Source of the DNA: Mya arenaria
Taxonomy: Eukaryota > Mollusca > Bivalvia > Myida > Myidae
Assembly: GCF_026914265.1 (NCBI RefSeq)
Contig: NC_069124.1
Location: 73,966,765 to 74,030,764, forward strand
Reading direction: 5' to 3'
DNA: 64,000 nt
In this document: positions 1-12,300 of the stretch, piece after piece
How the letters are laid out: each line of letters starts with the position of its first letter
How positions within the stretch are numbered: the stretch's first letter is position 1
The notes under the pieces: model-generated
The model's input: the letters and a program-made list of their open reading frames with translations, nothing else
Told to the model about the DNA's origin: nothing
The model's database searches: none
Position numbers and translations under genes: made by a program

Positions 1-930
1 ACAAAATGTCTCTGGATAATAGTACAATTTTTCCCACACATAAGATTGAATGCCGGTCTAATTTTAATATACCCCACCCACCACTGCAGGACAAGGCATG
101 ACCCTTTTCACTTGTCATGTTGTCAGATGCAATCATAAAAAATAGTTTAAATAAAACAGCAGCAGGGCAAACATACTACTAGTATTGAAAGGAAATATAA
201 AATACTGGGAGTTCTGACATAGGCTGGTGCCTAACAAAATGTGACTTTCTTTTAAACTGGGATTGAAACCTGGGTATGTTACCATTTGTACAGTTTATAA
301 TTTATTCCTAACTTTACTTCTTGGAGAATGGCAGAGAAATGTTTTTGAGATGCTGAAGTAGGTCAGTATTGTCACAATTAATTATGAAAATGTTTTGCTT
401 TCGGAAGGTGTGTGACGAATGGCAACACAACTAGCAATGACACACCACCTAACTGTAGCGATGCTCAGCAATGTCCTTATATAACTGAAATTCTGTTGAA
501 AAAGGACAAAAACAAACCTGTACCAAACTAAAAAAAAAAAAAAAATCCAGAGCTACCCTACCTATTCTTGGGGACCATGTTACCCGAACCATACAATTTA
601 TTTTTTTAGGCCTTATACAAATGTACTCCACCATTCAACCTACTTAATTAATCAAGTTAGATAACTCTGGTTAATGTTTTGCATGTAATCTAATTTACAG
701 TGATCTATGCATGTTTTACCAAAACTTTGCAATCCTTTAACCTAAAAGCGGCAGAAAGTCAAGCACGCTGTCTCTCTGACAGCTTTTGTTACATTTCAGA
801 CTATGATGGGCAAACTTAACGCACCGTTTTAAAGGTTTTGCTCTGATATTTGGTATACGCTACCAGCATAATGTGTAGTAGTGTCTGATATATTTTTTCT
901 ACACAATCTACTTGTCTTTAAGTAACATGA
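1..930. other. non-coding stretch, nothing recognised
   Basis: AT-rich sequence with a short A run near 530. I see no splice-bounded open frame, RNA gene or clear repeat here. The short open frames have no recognisable domains. Confidence 0.5.
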
Positions 931-933
931 CCT

Positions 934-1271
934 TGAAGCTGCACTCTCACAGATTGAACGTTTTGATAACTTTTTTATTTTTTGTCTTGGAACGAGAAAA
1001 TCTATGGAAACCAGTTTAATCAAACTGCTGACAAAAAATTAGATTGCAAATTTTTATATTTAAGTTCAAAAATTGATGTTTTATGCATTTTTCTTAAACC
1101 GTTAAGCTATAAAACATTAATTTTTGAACTGAAATATGAAAATGGCGATCTGATCTTTTGTCAGCAATCTTTTATCGTTGGTTTGCAGATATTACGCAAA
1201 AATTCGCTCTTTCCAAGACAAAAAATAGAAAACAGTTATTAAAATGGTACATCTGTGAGAGTACAGCTTTA
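934..1271. mobile_element. MITE, 'AAGCTGCACTCTCACAGAT' family, copy 1
   Basis: The left end at 936-954 reads AAGCTGCACTCTCACAGAT. The right end at 1251-1269 is its inverse with one mismatch. The interior is AT-rich, non-coding and itself partly inverted. Related copies lie at 17663-18003, 58339-58700 and 58999-59488. The other copies are flanked by TTAA, as in piggyBac-type insertions; here the left flank is TTGA. It is a non-autonomous TIR element with no transposase. Confidence 0.75.
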
Positions 1272-2870
1272 AAAATGATTTTTACAATTTAAGCAGTAAA
1301 TGCAGATAGTGGATTGAACAACTTCCAGTCTTAAAGATACCACTGTGACACTTGTTTTTAGTTGTGAAAGTCTTTTGAGAGTTATGTGCCCTTTTATTTT
1401 AGTTTTTGCTTACAGCTATATTGGCTTTTGCAGAAGTTTGTTTTGAACCTACACAGTCATGATCACAATGAAGTGTACCAATGGTAGGCATATTTCTCAT
1501 TAGCCACCACCTATTTGTATAAAATTATAGTTACGTGCCCTTCATCATTAGCAACCATGGTACTCCTTCCGTAACACTTCATACATACTGTGGGAAAATT
1601 GACGGACACAATCTCATTTAATGCATATGCATGAGGCATGGAGGACAACCCTCTTCCAATGAAATCATAATTTACAATTAAATACTCTTCATTAATCCTG
1701 TATTGTCATTTGTCTCCACAGGTGAGTGGTCCAGGTAGCTGTTTTAAAATTTGCGGACTGAGTTCAATTAGAGATTTCAGCAGTATACTTTTTTTCGGGA
1801 ATCCGAGTATGAGTGTCTGTGCATTTTTCCACATTTGATCCTTGTGGAACCAATGAAACTGCCTCATTAAGTATTCATGATATACGAGTTTTTTCAACCC
1901 CAATATGCCCACGAAGCATAGCGCAAGTAGTGCAAGGGGTATCTGACAATGTGTGCCATTAAGCTATATATTTTATGAAGTGAACTAGTTCCATATTTTA
2001 AGATTTGTTTTTATATTATTGGCATTGCCCATAAATGATCGACCAGTATTGTGATTTTCATTTTAATATCTGCCTGAATCACTAAAAACATCTTGTGTCT
2101 AGGCTACTAACGGGGGGTTGTCATACCTTCTGTGATTGCTTGAGTGCGCGTCTGCTTCAAAACGAAACAGTTGTGAGGGCTTTCGAAAAAACTTTTGCTT
2201 AGATCTTCCTCACATCCAGCCTTCAGTTATATTTTAAACATGGTCAAGCTCAAACTCAAGGTGCAAGATCATTTATTTTATTCACTCATTCTCTTAACCA
2301 ATGGGAGGATTGAATATAACAATGTGCAGAGTGTTTGTTCCAGTGACTTACTGTAATGGTCAAATCCACATAAGGGTTTAAAGGTTTTATGAGAGTTATT
2401 AATGTTTGCTTCATCTGACTAACTCCAGCCACGTACCAACAAGGTCAGGGCCAAAAGTTGGAGAACCATTTTTCATTCTCTTAAACATCATAGAATGTGA
2501 CCATCGCTTTGACACTAGAGAAACAGATAACAGTTTGACCAACAAAATATTTTTTTGTACATAAAATAAAGTATAAGATGTCAAATGAATTGAACAGTGT
2601 TTATTGTCATTTGAAGATGAAGTTAATCACATCTGATGTATGAATGGATTCTATTCAAGGTTATAAAACATTAATGCACACAAACAGAAACACATAATTG
2701 GGAATGATAATTGAATATACGTGATGCACAAAACAGCATTAAATGCAGATGCATTGATGAGTAATTGAAAACTATCTAGCCTGCATGATCTACGACACTG
2801 TAATATAATGTCTGTTTAAATCAATATAAAAGTGTTAACACTGTGTGTTCTATGTACACAAACAATTAAC
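1272..2870. other. non-coding stretch, nothing firm
   Basis: No gene is supported. A 68-codon minus-strand open frame at 1706-1912 has a protein-like composition but no partner exon or family that I can name. The rest is AT-rich intergenic sequence. Confidence 0.4.
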
Positions 2871-3910
2871 AAGAGGGCCAAATGGCCCTGAATCGCTCAC
2901 CTGTCATATATTGCACATTGGTTTGATAAGAAATCTGGATGGTTCAAAGTAGTTAAGGTTTTTTAGAAGTCTGGGTCATTTTTTACCCCAATGCCAAAGT
3001 TTGGACAATAAAGGTAGAGGTCCACTTAATGATGTTTTATGCGAAATAGCTCTAGTCCTTGTGAATTTGGAGAGAATTTTTTTTTTATGCTTCTATTATA
3101 TACAAATATTGAAAACCTAAGCCTATGAACACGGGGCGTGGCCAATTTTGACCCCAGGGCTAAAGTTTGAACAATCTTAATAGTGGTCCAATAAACGATG
3201 CTTTATACCAAATATCTAAGGCCTTCGCCTTTTGGTTTCGGAGAAGAAGATTTTTATCATATACATATTTAAGGAAACCCATGACCGCCTGGGTGGGGCC
3301 ATTTTTTGACCCCAGGGCCAAAGATTGAACAATATTGGTACAAGTCAACTAGATGATATATCATGCCAAATATCTAAGCTCTTGTCACTACTTGATTTTA
3401 TGTGTGTATCTATATATGTATATTTGTTATTAATTGTTGTATGTGGCCCATATTGAAAATTGGTATGTGTACTAAATATGTTATCCAGTTTAAATTAAGA
3501 TGTTACTTGTCTTTGTGAGTTCGGAGAAGATTTTTTAAGTTTTCACTATAACACATATAGAGAAAACCCATCAGCCCCGGGGTGTGGCCAATTTTGACCC
3601 CAGGGCCATGATTTGAACAAATTTTGTAGAGGTCCACTAGACGATGAATCATGCCAAATATCTAAGCTCTAAGCCACGTAAGTTCAGAGGAGATGATTTT
3701 TGAAGTTTTCAATATAAACATATAGAGAAAACCCATGACCCCACAAGGGGGCGGGGCCAATTTTGACTCCAAGGCCATAATTTAAACAATCTTTGTAGAG
3801 GTCCACTAGACGATGAATCATGCCAAATATCTAAGCTCTAGTCCAAGTAAGTTCAAAGGAGAAGATTTTTGAAGTTTTAACTATAAACATATAGAGAATA
3901 CCCTAACCCT

Positions 3911-3948
<38 letters not shown>

Positions 3949-5308
3949 GCCAATTTTGACCCCAAGGCCATAATTTGAACAATCTTTGTAGAGGTTCACT
4001 AGACGATGAATCATGCCAAATATCTAAGCTCTAAGCCAATTAAGTTCAGAGGTGATTTTTGATTTTTTTTAATATAAACATATAGAGAAAACCCATGACC
4101 CCCCGGGGCGGGGCCAATTTTGACCCCCAAGGCCATAATTTGAACAATCTTTGTAAAGGTCCACTAGACGATGAATCATGCCAAATATCTAAGCTCTAGT
4201 CCAAGTAAGTTAAGAGGAGAAGATTTTTGAAGTTTTAACTGTAAACATATCAAGTATACCCATGACCCCCCGGGGCGGGGCCAATTTTGACCCCAAGGCC
4301 ATAATTTGAACAATCTTTGTAGAGGTCCACTAGACGATTAATCATGCCAAATATCTAAGCTCTAGTCCAAGTAAATTCAAAGGAGATTTTTTTTGAAGTT
4401 TTCACTATAAACATATAGAGAAAACCCATGACCCCCCAAGGGGGCGGGGCCAATTTTGACCCCAAGGCCATAATTTGAACAATCTTTGTAAAGGTCCACT
4501 AGACGATGAATCATGCCAAATATCTAAGCTCTAGTCCAAGTAAGTTCAGAGGAGAAGATTTTTGAAGTTTTAACTATAAACATATAGAGAATACCCATGA
4601 CCCCCCCCCCCCCCGGTGCGGGGCCAATTTTGACCCCATTGCCATAATTTGAACAAATTTTGTAGAGGTCCACTAGACGATGAATCATGCCAAATATCTA
4701 AGCTCTAGGCCAAGTAAGTTCAGAGGAGAAGATTTTTGAAGTTTTCACTATAAACATATAGAGAAAACCCATGACCCCCCGGGGCGGGGCCAATTTTGAC
4801 CCCAAGGCCATCATTTGAACAATCTTTGTAAAGGTCCACTAGACGATGAATCATGCAAAATATCTAAGCTCTAGTCCAAGTAATTTCAGAGGAGAAGATT
4901 TTTGAAGTTTTCACTATAAACATATAGAGAAAACCCATGACCCCCCCCCCCCCCGGGGCAGGGCCAATTTTGACCCAAGGGCCATAATTTGAACAATCTT
5001 GGTAGAGGACCATTTGGTGATCCTACCTACCAAATATCAACGGCCTAAGCCTTGTGGTTTGGGAGAAGAAGATTTTTAAAGTTTTTCCTTTTGGGTGCCA
5101 TGGCAACCAGAGTTCTGCATGGAATTGAATTCTTTGAACAACTTTGATAGAAGACCACCCAAGGAACATCCCTATGAAGTTTTATTAATATTGGCCCAGC
5201 GGTTAAGGAGGAGATGTCTTTTAAGTAAATTGTTGACGGACGACGCACGACGGACAAAAGGAGATCACAAAAGCTCACCTTGTCACAAAGTGACAGGTGA
5301 GCTAAAAA
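2871..5308. repeat. pearl-like element with a core of about 165-175 bp tandem units
   Basis: Units containing 'caattttgacccc', 'gaacaatctttgtagaggtc' and 'ccaaatatctaagctctag' recur at 3951, 4115, 4282, 4451, 4625, 4791 and 4965 (spacing 164-174 bp), with more diverged copies from about 2960. Spacing varies mostly through C/G homopolymers, including about 30 Gs near 3918-3947. The array is bounded by GCTCACCTGTCA (2895-2906) and its exact inverse TGACAGGTGAGC (5291-5302). A tandem core between short inverted ends is the layout described for bivalve pearl elements, which may be non-autonomous Helitron relatives. Open frames inside are by-products of the repeat. Confidence 0.8.
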
Positions 5309-6502
5309 AACACACAATTGATTACAAACAACAATATCACAACCCTATTTTTCAATTAATTACACAATCATGATATAAGTGATGCTGTGAAAAGATTCAA
5401 TGATAATGCTTCCCTTTCTGTTATGAACTACATTTACGACTATTTTGATTTTTGGGCAGATATGGCTGTTCCTGGATTTTCGTCAAAAATATTTCCCTAC
5501 TGAAATGTGTAAGATAAGATTTTTTAAGTCAACACTTTTTCATTATTGTTTCATTTCTGTACAGTGTCACAATGAAATGTGAAATAAATGGTTGAAATAT
5601 AGGACTTTGCTAACTGTATCTAACCCAGGTTGACCACAATGCAATAGTGTATATGTGTTAACTTTTGTGTTTTATTGATAAAAAAAGAAAGAGTCTTACA
5701 AGGAAATATACATGCGTCCAGGAGAGACCAGAACAGCACCTTTGTCACCAAAATATACACAAACAATTCCAAGATCAATAATAAATAGAACATCAAGAAA
5801 AGGAAATAACAGTAAACTTAACATTCATTCAGCAACGAAAATTGCACAGTTTTGAATCACAACAACAACATACAACCTGTGTTGCATATTCTACAGACTT
5901 ACTCTAATACATGTAACACAAAAGAATAAAAAAGAAAACATAAATATGAGCTCAGAGTCCGGTTAAATCTTATATTAGCTAAATGTTTGTTTTGTATCCC
6001 TCTTTCATCACAGAACACACACAGCGAGACCAACAAAATAAAAGAACTCAGGGTGGTTTATTAGAAATAATCTCCAGGCCACAGTGTCTTCAACAATCTT
6101 AAGTCCCTTATTACTGGATCAAGCCAAGTTCACTATTTTTGTTTCAGTAAAATTTTGGTAATATTATCATGCTGGCTGACTTTTGAAACTTTTTAATGAA
6201 AATTAGTTTAAAGGTCATGATGATAACAACATATTACTTATTTAAATGAATTTGTTATGTTGAATGTTTTAATCTGAATAAACATCAATCAATCAAACAA
6301 ACAATGAATTAATCAGTTTTAAAAATGGATCAAATCAATTCTATCTATATGTCAAAAACAAACAAAATAATAAGATCTTTGTCAATTTCATGCACATATA
6401 AACTGAGAGTTTTTCAAGTTTTGTAAGTTTAAGATAATTCAACTTTTCACATGGATTAAACCCTTTTATTCCAAATGTTTCAATTTCAGCATAAAATTAT
6501 GT
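5309..6502. other. non-coding stretch, nothing recognised
   Basis: AT-rich intergenic sequence with no supported exon, RNA gene or repeat structure beyond simple low complexity. Confidence 0.45.
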
Positions 6503-8012
6503 TTAACCCTTTACTTCATAGATACGCAATTTTACTTATCTATCCATAGCTTCATAGATACGGATCTTAACGTTTTATCCATAGCTTCATAGATACGTAA
6601 TCCTACGTATTCGTAATGTAGGGGCATTTATTTTCATACCTGATGCTTGTTTATGCGCTATAAATTCATATTCATGAAGTATAAACATCGATAAATACAA
6701 TGCACTAAAAAAAACACTATGTTACTATTTAAAGAATTTCGGAAAAATCGCAAAATAAGGTCACTGGTATCAAAGATGCGTAAAACGTTGACTGCGCAGG
6801 TTTGTGGGCATTCCTGTCTCGTTTTCCTCGTGGAAATTTACACAATACTGCAAGTTATAATTAACTACCAATAATACAACTATATTTTATTGATCACGCG
6901 CCTGACGTCACAGGTCATGGTTCGAAAACGTGTCAAAATGTCGGCCATGTTGGATAAACAAAAAATCATCTGGCTTGTATAAACAAAGGCCATAAATCAT
7001 TATATGGGACATATGTGTCACTTCTGTTTCGCTAATCCGGTCATAAAAATGCGCATCTGCTTCTACAAATTGAAAGTAAGTACAAATGTGTTATAAAATA
7101 ATGACTATCCCTATTGTTAAACTTTGACATGACCCAATTTAACATCGATCAGCTGTTGGAACACGTGTTTTCGAATACACAAGAATGCAATGTAGAGCTA
7201 ATTTCTGCTCTTGTTAACTTCAGTTTAAACAACATTCCTGAATAATGTCATTTATATTTCAGTGTTTGTCTGACGAATCGGAACATTCTGGCTTCAATTA
7301 AAATGAGTTTGAGACATTGAGTACGACGTCGAGAATTCAGACCTCGGCGTCACGCACACAAGGATACGAGCAATGAGGATTTTTAAAATCAAACCCAAAT
7401 GACAATACATGGACATGCAATAAACGATATAAATTTAGTAAACAATAGCATGCAGGCCTCATTTAGTAGTTGAATAATAACTTTATTTGTTCATTGTAGT
7501 GTTAAATAACCGAAAGTTATACGTACTGTGACTGTTGATCAACTTTTTTTTCTTCTGTATCATATATATAAATATACCGTGCTTCTTTGTTGTGAACTAT
7601 TTTTTAATTCTGTCCATCTTTGTTTCAATTCAGGTTGCATTAAATGTATTATAAAAATATGTTGTTTATATAATATTTCGTGTTATGTTTGATAAATAAA
7701 AGTGTAATAAAAATTAATTTTCATCAAATTTGACATATTTTTCTGTTTGTTTATGAATATCATGCGGAAATAATTTAGATAACAAAATAAAATTTATATG
7801 ACTGGATTGGAAATTTAATTCTCTATAAACTTTACATTGATGACTTATTGATTAAACCAAAAGAAATACTAAGAAAATAGGTTTGTAATACATTAGGGTT
7901 AAAATTCCAATAATATCAATAATCTCCTATGAAGTAGGGGTACTGATATGAACTGATAAGCCATGAACTGGCAGCCTGAAATGGCTTAGGTTTACATGAA
8001 GTAAAGGGTTAA
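6503..8012. mobile_element. 1.5 kb TIR element bounded by TTAA
   Basis: TTAACCCTTTACTTCAT at 6503-6519 is matched exactly in inverse at 7996-8012, giving 17 bp perfect terminal inverted repeats with TTAA at both outer ends. Subterminal 'cttcatagatacg' motifs repeat near 6518, 6549 and 6586. No long open frame is present, so this is a non-autonomous derivative, probably mobilised by a piggyBac-type transposase given TTAA target use. Confidence 0.7.
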
Positions 8013-8536
8013 GCAAAAAACAAACTTAAGCACTGCTTTCTGGCAAATAAAATCAGTCTATCTGGATTCCTATTTCAGGCCATATTCCCTCGATCTGCAT
8101 CATCAAAATCAACATTGTACATTTGAAAACAACAAGTATTGTGTCAAGCACTTGTGTGAGCATTTTATATAATTATGCAAAGTCTCCTCCATGAAAAAAT
8201 CTGTATATATATAATAGATTTGTGAAGAAATGAATTTTGAAGAAAAAAATCAATGGCATTACCAGTACATTTCGACAAAAACAATCACAACATAGCAAAT
8301 TCACACAAAATCATGGTAATCTTTCCAAGCGGGATGGTCAACATAAAAGCTCCGATAATTGAAATAGATAAGACCATGTAAGCTGAATTATAAATACTAT
8401 TTTGGTTAAAAAGACACCCTCCATTCCTATGACAACAGTTATTATTTGTTGTCCGGTAAGCTACTATATCATAGCTACGTTTCTTATATCATGGAACAGA
8501 ATGACGTGCATTGGTAATTACTCCATCACCATTAAT

Positions 8537-8967
8537 CCTTAAAGGGACTCGCTCCAACTTTTTCCTGGTAATGCATCTGAAAATACTTATACCCGGTAAC
8601 TTTTTCACTCTTTAATATTGAAATTGCAGAAAAAAGTACACTAAGTATAAAAAAATACTCTGGTTTTAATAGGGTACAAACCCACACCGGTAAAGTCAAG
8701 AAAAAATTAGAATCCTGACAACAAAACCTTATGCCCACAAGAACTCATACACAAGAGAAGAACTTAACCTTTAAGCCTTTTGTTGATTAGTTACTAAAGA
8801 TATTCAAATTCATGGACTTCAAAGATAATATTTGAGCATATATTAACATTTGTTGATTTTTTCAAGCCATCAGTATCTTAGTTTACTCTTAATGATTTGC
8901 CACTCTTTATTTTCTGTGGTACAAAAAAAAGTGTATTTTACAAAAACATGAGCGAGTCCCTTTAAGG
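8537..8967. mobile_element. 431 bp MITE with 17 bp perfect TIRs
   Basis: CCTTAAAGGGACTCGCT at 8537-8553 is matched exactly in inverse at 8951-8967. TTAA lies at both ends (8539-8542 and 8962-8965), consistent with a TTAA target duplication. The interior is AT-rich and non-coding. It sits just beyond the 3' end of the WHAMM/JMY gene. Confidence 0.75.
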
Positions 8968-8992
8968 AGCACCAGCACAAACTACATAATTA

Positions 8993-8998
8993 TTTATT
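8993..8998 (-). terminator. candidate poly(A) signal of the WHAMM/JMY gene
   Basis: TTTATT on the plus strand is AATAAA on the minus strand, 157 bases past the stop codon at 9155. It is the nearest canonical hexamer that I see in the right orientation. Transcript data are needed to confirm its use. Confidence 0.4.
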
Positions 8999-9154
8999 TC
9001 ATTGAATAATCCACAATGCAAGAATATTATGCATTACAACTTATCAATAAATTATTTAAAATTAGGCTCTTAATCCATTTTCAAAAGTTTTCAAAACAGC
9101 TATGCTCAATATAAAAGACAGCCTAAAACCTTTTCCCCTGCTATAAAAGGACTC

Positions 9155-9372
9155 TCAGTCATCAAACTCGCCATCATCGGTGTCGCTGTCAGGTGAACTT
9201 TCTCGTGTGAACAGGTTGATCCTATTAAGGCTCTCAACCAAAAGTTTCATGTGGTCCTCGGAGGGAGTCGTCTGCTGAGGGGTTTCAGGTCTGGAAACCT
9301 CACGCATTGGACGCAGTTTTACACCCTTCTTTATCAGATTTACCATCTCAGCCATTGGGTCGGCTGATGGAG
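9155..9372 (-). CDS. WHAMM/JMY exon 10: second WH2, connector and acidic tail
   Basis: The last exon encodes 'MVNLIKKGVKLRPM', a good WH2 motif. 'HMKLLVESLNRINLF' follows as the Arp2/3 connector helix, and the protein ends with 'SPDSDTDDGEFDD' and a TGA stop. The acidic end has Phe where the Arp2/3-binding tryptophan is expected in the family. Confidence 0.88.
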
Positions 9373-12300
9373 CTAAACCAATACAAAAAAAAACACATTC
9401 ACTCATATAATGTTTTGGAAATTCTGCATTTTCAACAACACTTAAGAATTGCAACATTGAAATCAACAAATAATTTAAAAGTTTTTAAAGACACAGTTTA
9501 ACTTCATCATTCTATATTTGATGTGTAAACACTATTGCCAGGACTTAATTACATCACTCAAACATTATGCATACCATACATGTAGTGTTTTTAAACCTTT
9601 TATTAAATGATTTCAAAATTAGAGATTTTACAAACCTTTTGGTTTCTGCATCTCAGGTCTGTCAGTGGCAGGCTTGAGTCCCTTAAGGCCCTGCTGTATC
9701 GCCTGGAGGTCTGGTTTCACCGGCTCACTACTTCCCTTCTTCTGGGCATCCAGTGTGCTCATATTCTCCCCCTTTTTCTTAAACACCAGGAGGGGTGGGG
9801 GTAAAGGCACTGAAGGAGGAGGCGGTGGCGGTGGTGGTGGAGGTGGAGGTGGGGGGAAACCTGGTGGAGGAGGGGGTGCCTGACTTGCAGTCTGAGATGA
9901 TTCACGCTCTTTTTCACTGAAATGATTGTCTGAAACTGGAAGTTCATGACTGGCTTCTGTTAGCCTTGTACCAGTTGGCTCACTGGTTGTCGTGTTTGTG
10001 TTTGATTGGCAAGGGGGAGGTCCACTCACATATATAGTGACGGGTATGTCACCATCAACTGTGTCTTTTTTGCCACTTTTTGGACGTGTCACTATACGTT
10101 TTTTGTCCTTTACATTAAAAGTAGCATTATTGTCCTTAGACACAGGTGTCTTTCTCTCTCTAATGGTTGAAAGCCCTTTGGTAGTTTGAATGAAAGACCT
10201 ACCCTTCTTCTGGCTGGGTGGCTGGTATCTTGGAGGTTTTATGGTCGCTGGGGTAGGATATTTCTGTAAATTGTAGACTTGGTTATAATATATAATAAAG
10301 ACATCAACACTAAAAGACTAAAGCTAATATATTAATATTTGTAACATATGCACATAATCTTAAAAAATGCTGAAAAAATAAAATAACTCTGATACCTACT
10401 TTATATTAATAAAAAATAATCCATGTCACAAGTTAGTTCTGCGATCAAATGATGATATCAGTTTGAAAAGAATCACAATGCAGAAAGAATAACCAGTCGA
10501 GATACATACCACCCTGAATGTTTTGAGGCGATCAATGGTTCGCCGGCGCTCTGACACTATCAAGTCCTGCTTCTGCTCCAGCTCTTCCCTCTGCTGTTCA
10601 CGTTTCTACAGAAATATACATGGATTCAATCAATGAGTTGTTTAAATACTAATTTATTTTAGCTCTACCTTGAAGACAGCTGAAAGCTGATATGAATCAC
10701 GCAGAGTCTGGTTCCTTGGTAAAAATCAGTACTAGTGCCTTTTTTAAAAAGCCTTGAGAAAGTTCCTCTGGTTGGGTTCAAACCTACAGCCTCTTGGGTG
10801 AGAGGCGGACACCTATAATTAGCAATCGGTTGATTCACACTGAAATTGTTCAGCACTTCATTCCAATAGTATTTACTTCTTGCATTCACTTTTTTCTACA
10901 TTTTGATACAATGAACTTCTTAATATAACCTTTTATTAATTAATTACCAGGCTGAGTCATGAATTGCTTGATATTTACCTTCTGTAATCGGTGGGCATAT
11001 TCAAATCTTTCAATTTCTTCTCTTTTCTGGTTTACTTTTGAATGCATCTTTGATTTTAAGTTGGCCTGAAAATAAATATCAACCATATGTTCCTGTGTAA
11101 GTTCAAAATGGGTCTTGCATTAAGAATTTGAAAATATACGTATGAACTTCCTAATCATCAATTTAGGAAGTTGTTCCCTGAACTGTGGAAGTTTAAGTAT
11201 ATGGTACACTAAGCATTTTTCCACTATTGTCAATCTAATATATAAAAAAAACATTTTTTTCTAAAGCTTGCCAGTTATACAAAATTTATATTAAAACAAT
11301 TACTTTACTTCAAGACTTAAATGTTATAAATATATTGATTCCTGGTTTTTTTAAGTAGAAATACAATTCCAAACATTCTTTAATGGAAGCACTGCAAAAC
11401 TTATTGCAACATGAGAATTAAAAGTAACGATACGTATCATCTATTAATACATAATATTGCCTACAGGCGGTGGTGTATGAGTATTCTATGAAAAGTTTTC
11501 TGGATGAGTTCGTTGTTGTTTGTTACAGGTTAAGTGCGATGAGAAAAGACAGAAAGGCGGGAATGGTTATGGGAAATTTTATACATAACACACCCACTAT
11601 AAAAACTATTTATTGAATAGAAAACTCACTTGACCACTCTCATAATTATACTATTATAGTAATACACACTGACCAATGACCATGAAGGATGTAAGCGAAA
11701 TCTGTATGAAAGCAAGAGTGCAATAAAATCATATGGTGAACACCCTGTTGCATAACCTATTTCTGAGAATAAAACATTCTTAGAATATTAATATGTAAAA
11801 CAGAAGTTCCTTAAAGTTATGATTTGTGTCATATAAACATCACAAACATTGAAAATTGTAAACAACCATTAATCATACCTTAATTGTCCTTAGCTTTGCT
11901 CTTTTAGTGTTGATGTCTTTAAGTTTAGAATTGATCTTTCTGAGGCGAGGGTCAGCCACCATCATAGACGGGAGGTCAAGGTCATCGTCCGGGCTCAAGT
12001 CATCGACGTTCTCAACAGCATCATAAAACACCACACGATCTGCCTCATCTGGAAAACAGCCTTAGGATACAAGAATGCAGCCTTTACATCTGTTAAATTT
12101 ATGGAAATCACTTGTATAGAGGTTTACACTCCTTTCTTAAACTACATACCAGAGTTTTTAATGGCAATTTGGGTAATGCATATAATTAAATGATTTCCAG
12201 AATAAAGCCTGCAGCTAAGAACAGTAATATATAAGATACTACTTATACCTTCTATAGTCCTTGTGATAGCCTCTTTCTGAGTTTTAACCAGCTGTTCCTC

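Noticed and set aside
1706..1912. 68-codon minus-strand frame with protein-like composition ('LKQLPGPLTCG')
   Set aside because: No partner exon, splice context or family that I can name; it could be a transposon relic, but I cannot support it.
2871..5308. CRISPR-like regular spacing
   Set aside because: Units are contiguous tandem repeats of about 165-175 bp in a eukaryotic setting, without unique spacers.
9665..9883. Gly-rich plus-strand open frame
   Set aside because: Antisense shadow of the WHAMM/JMY polyproline exon.
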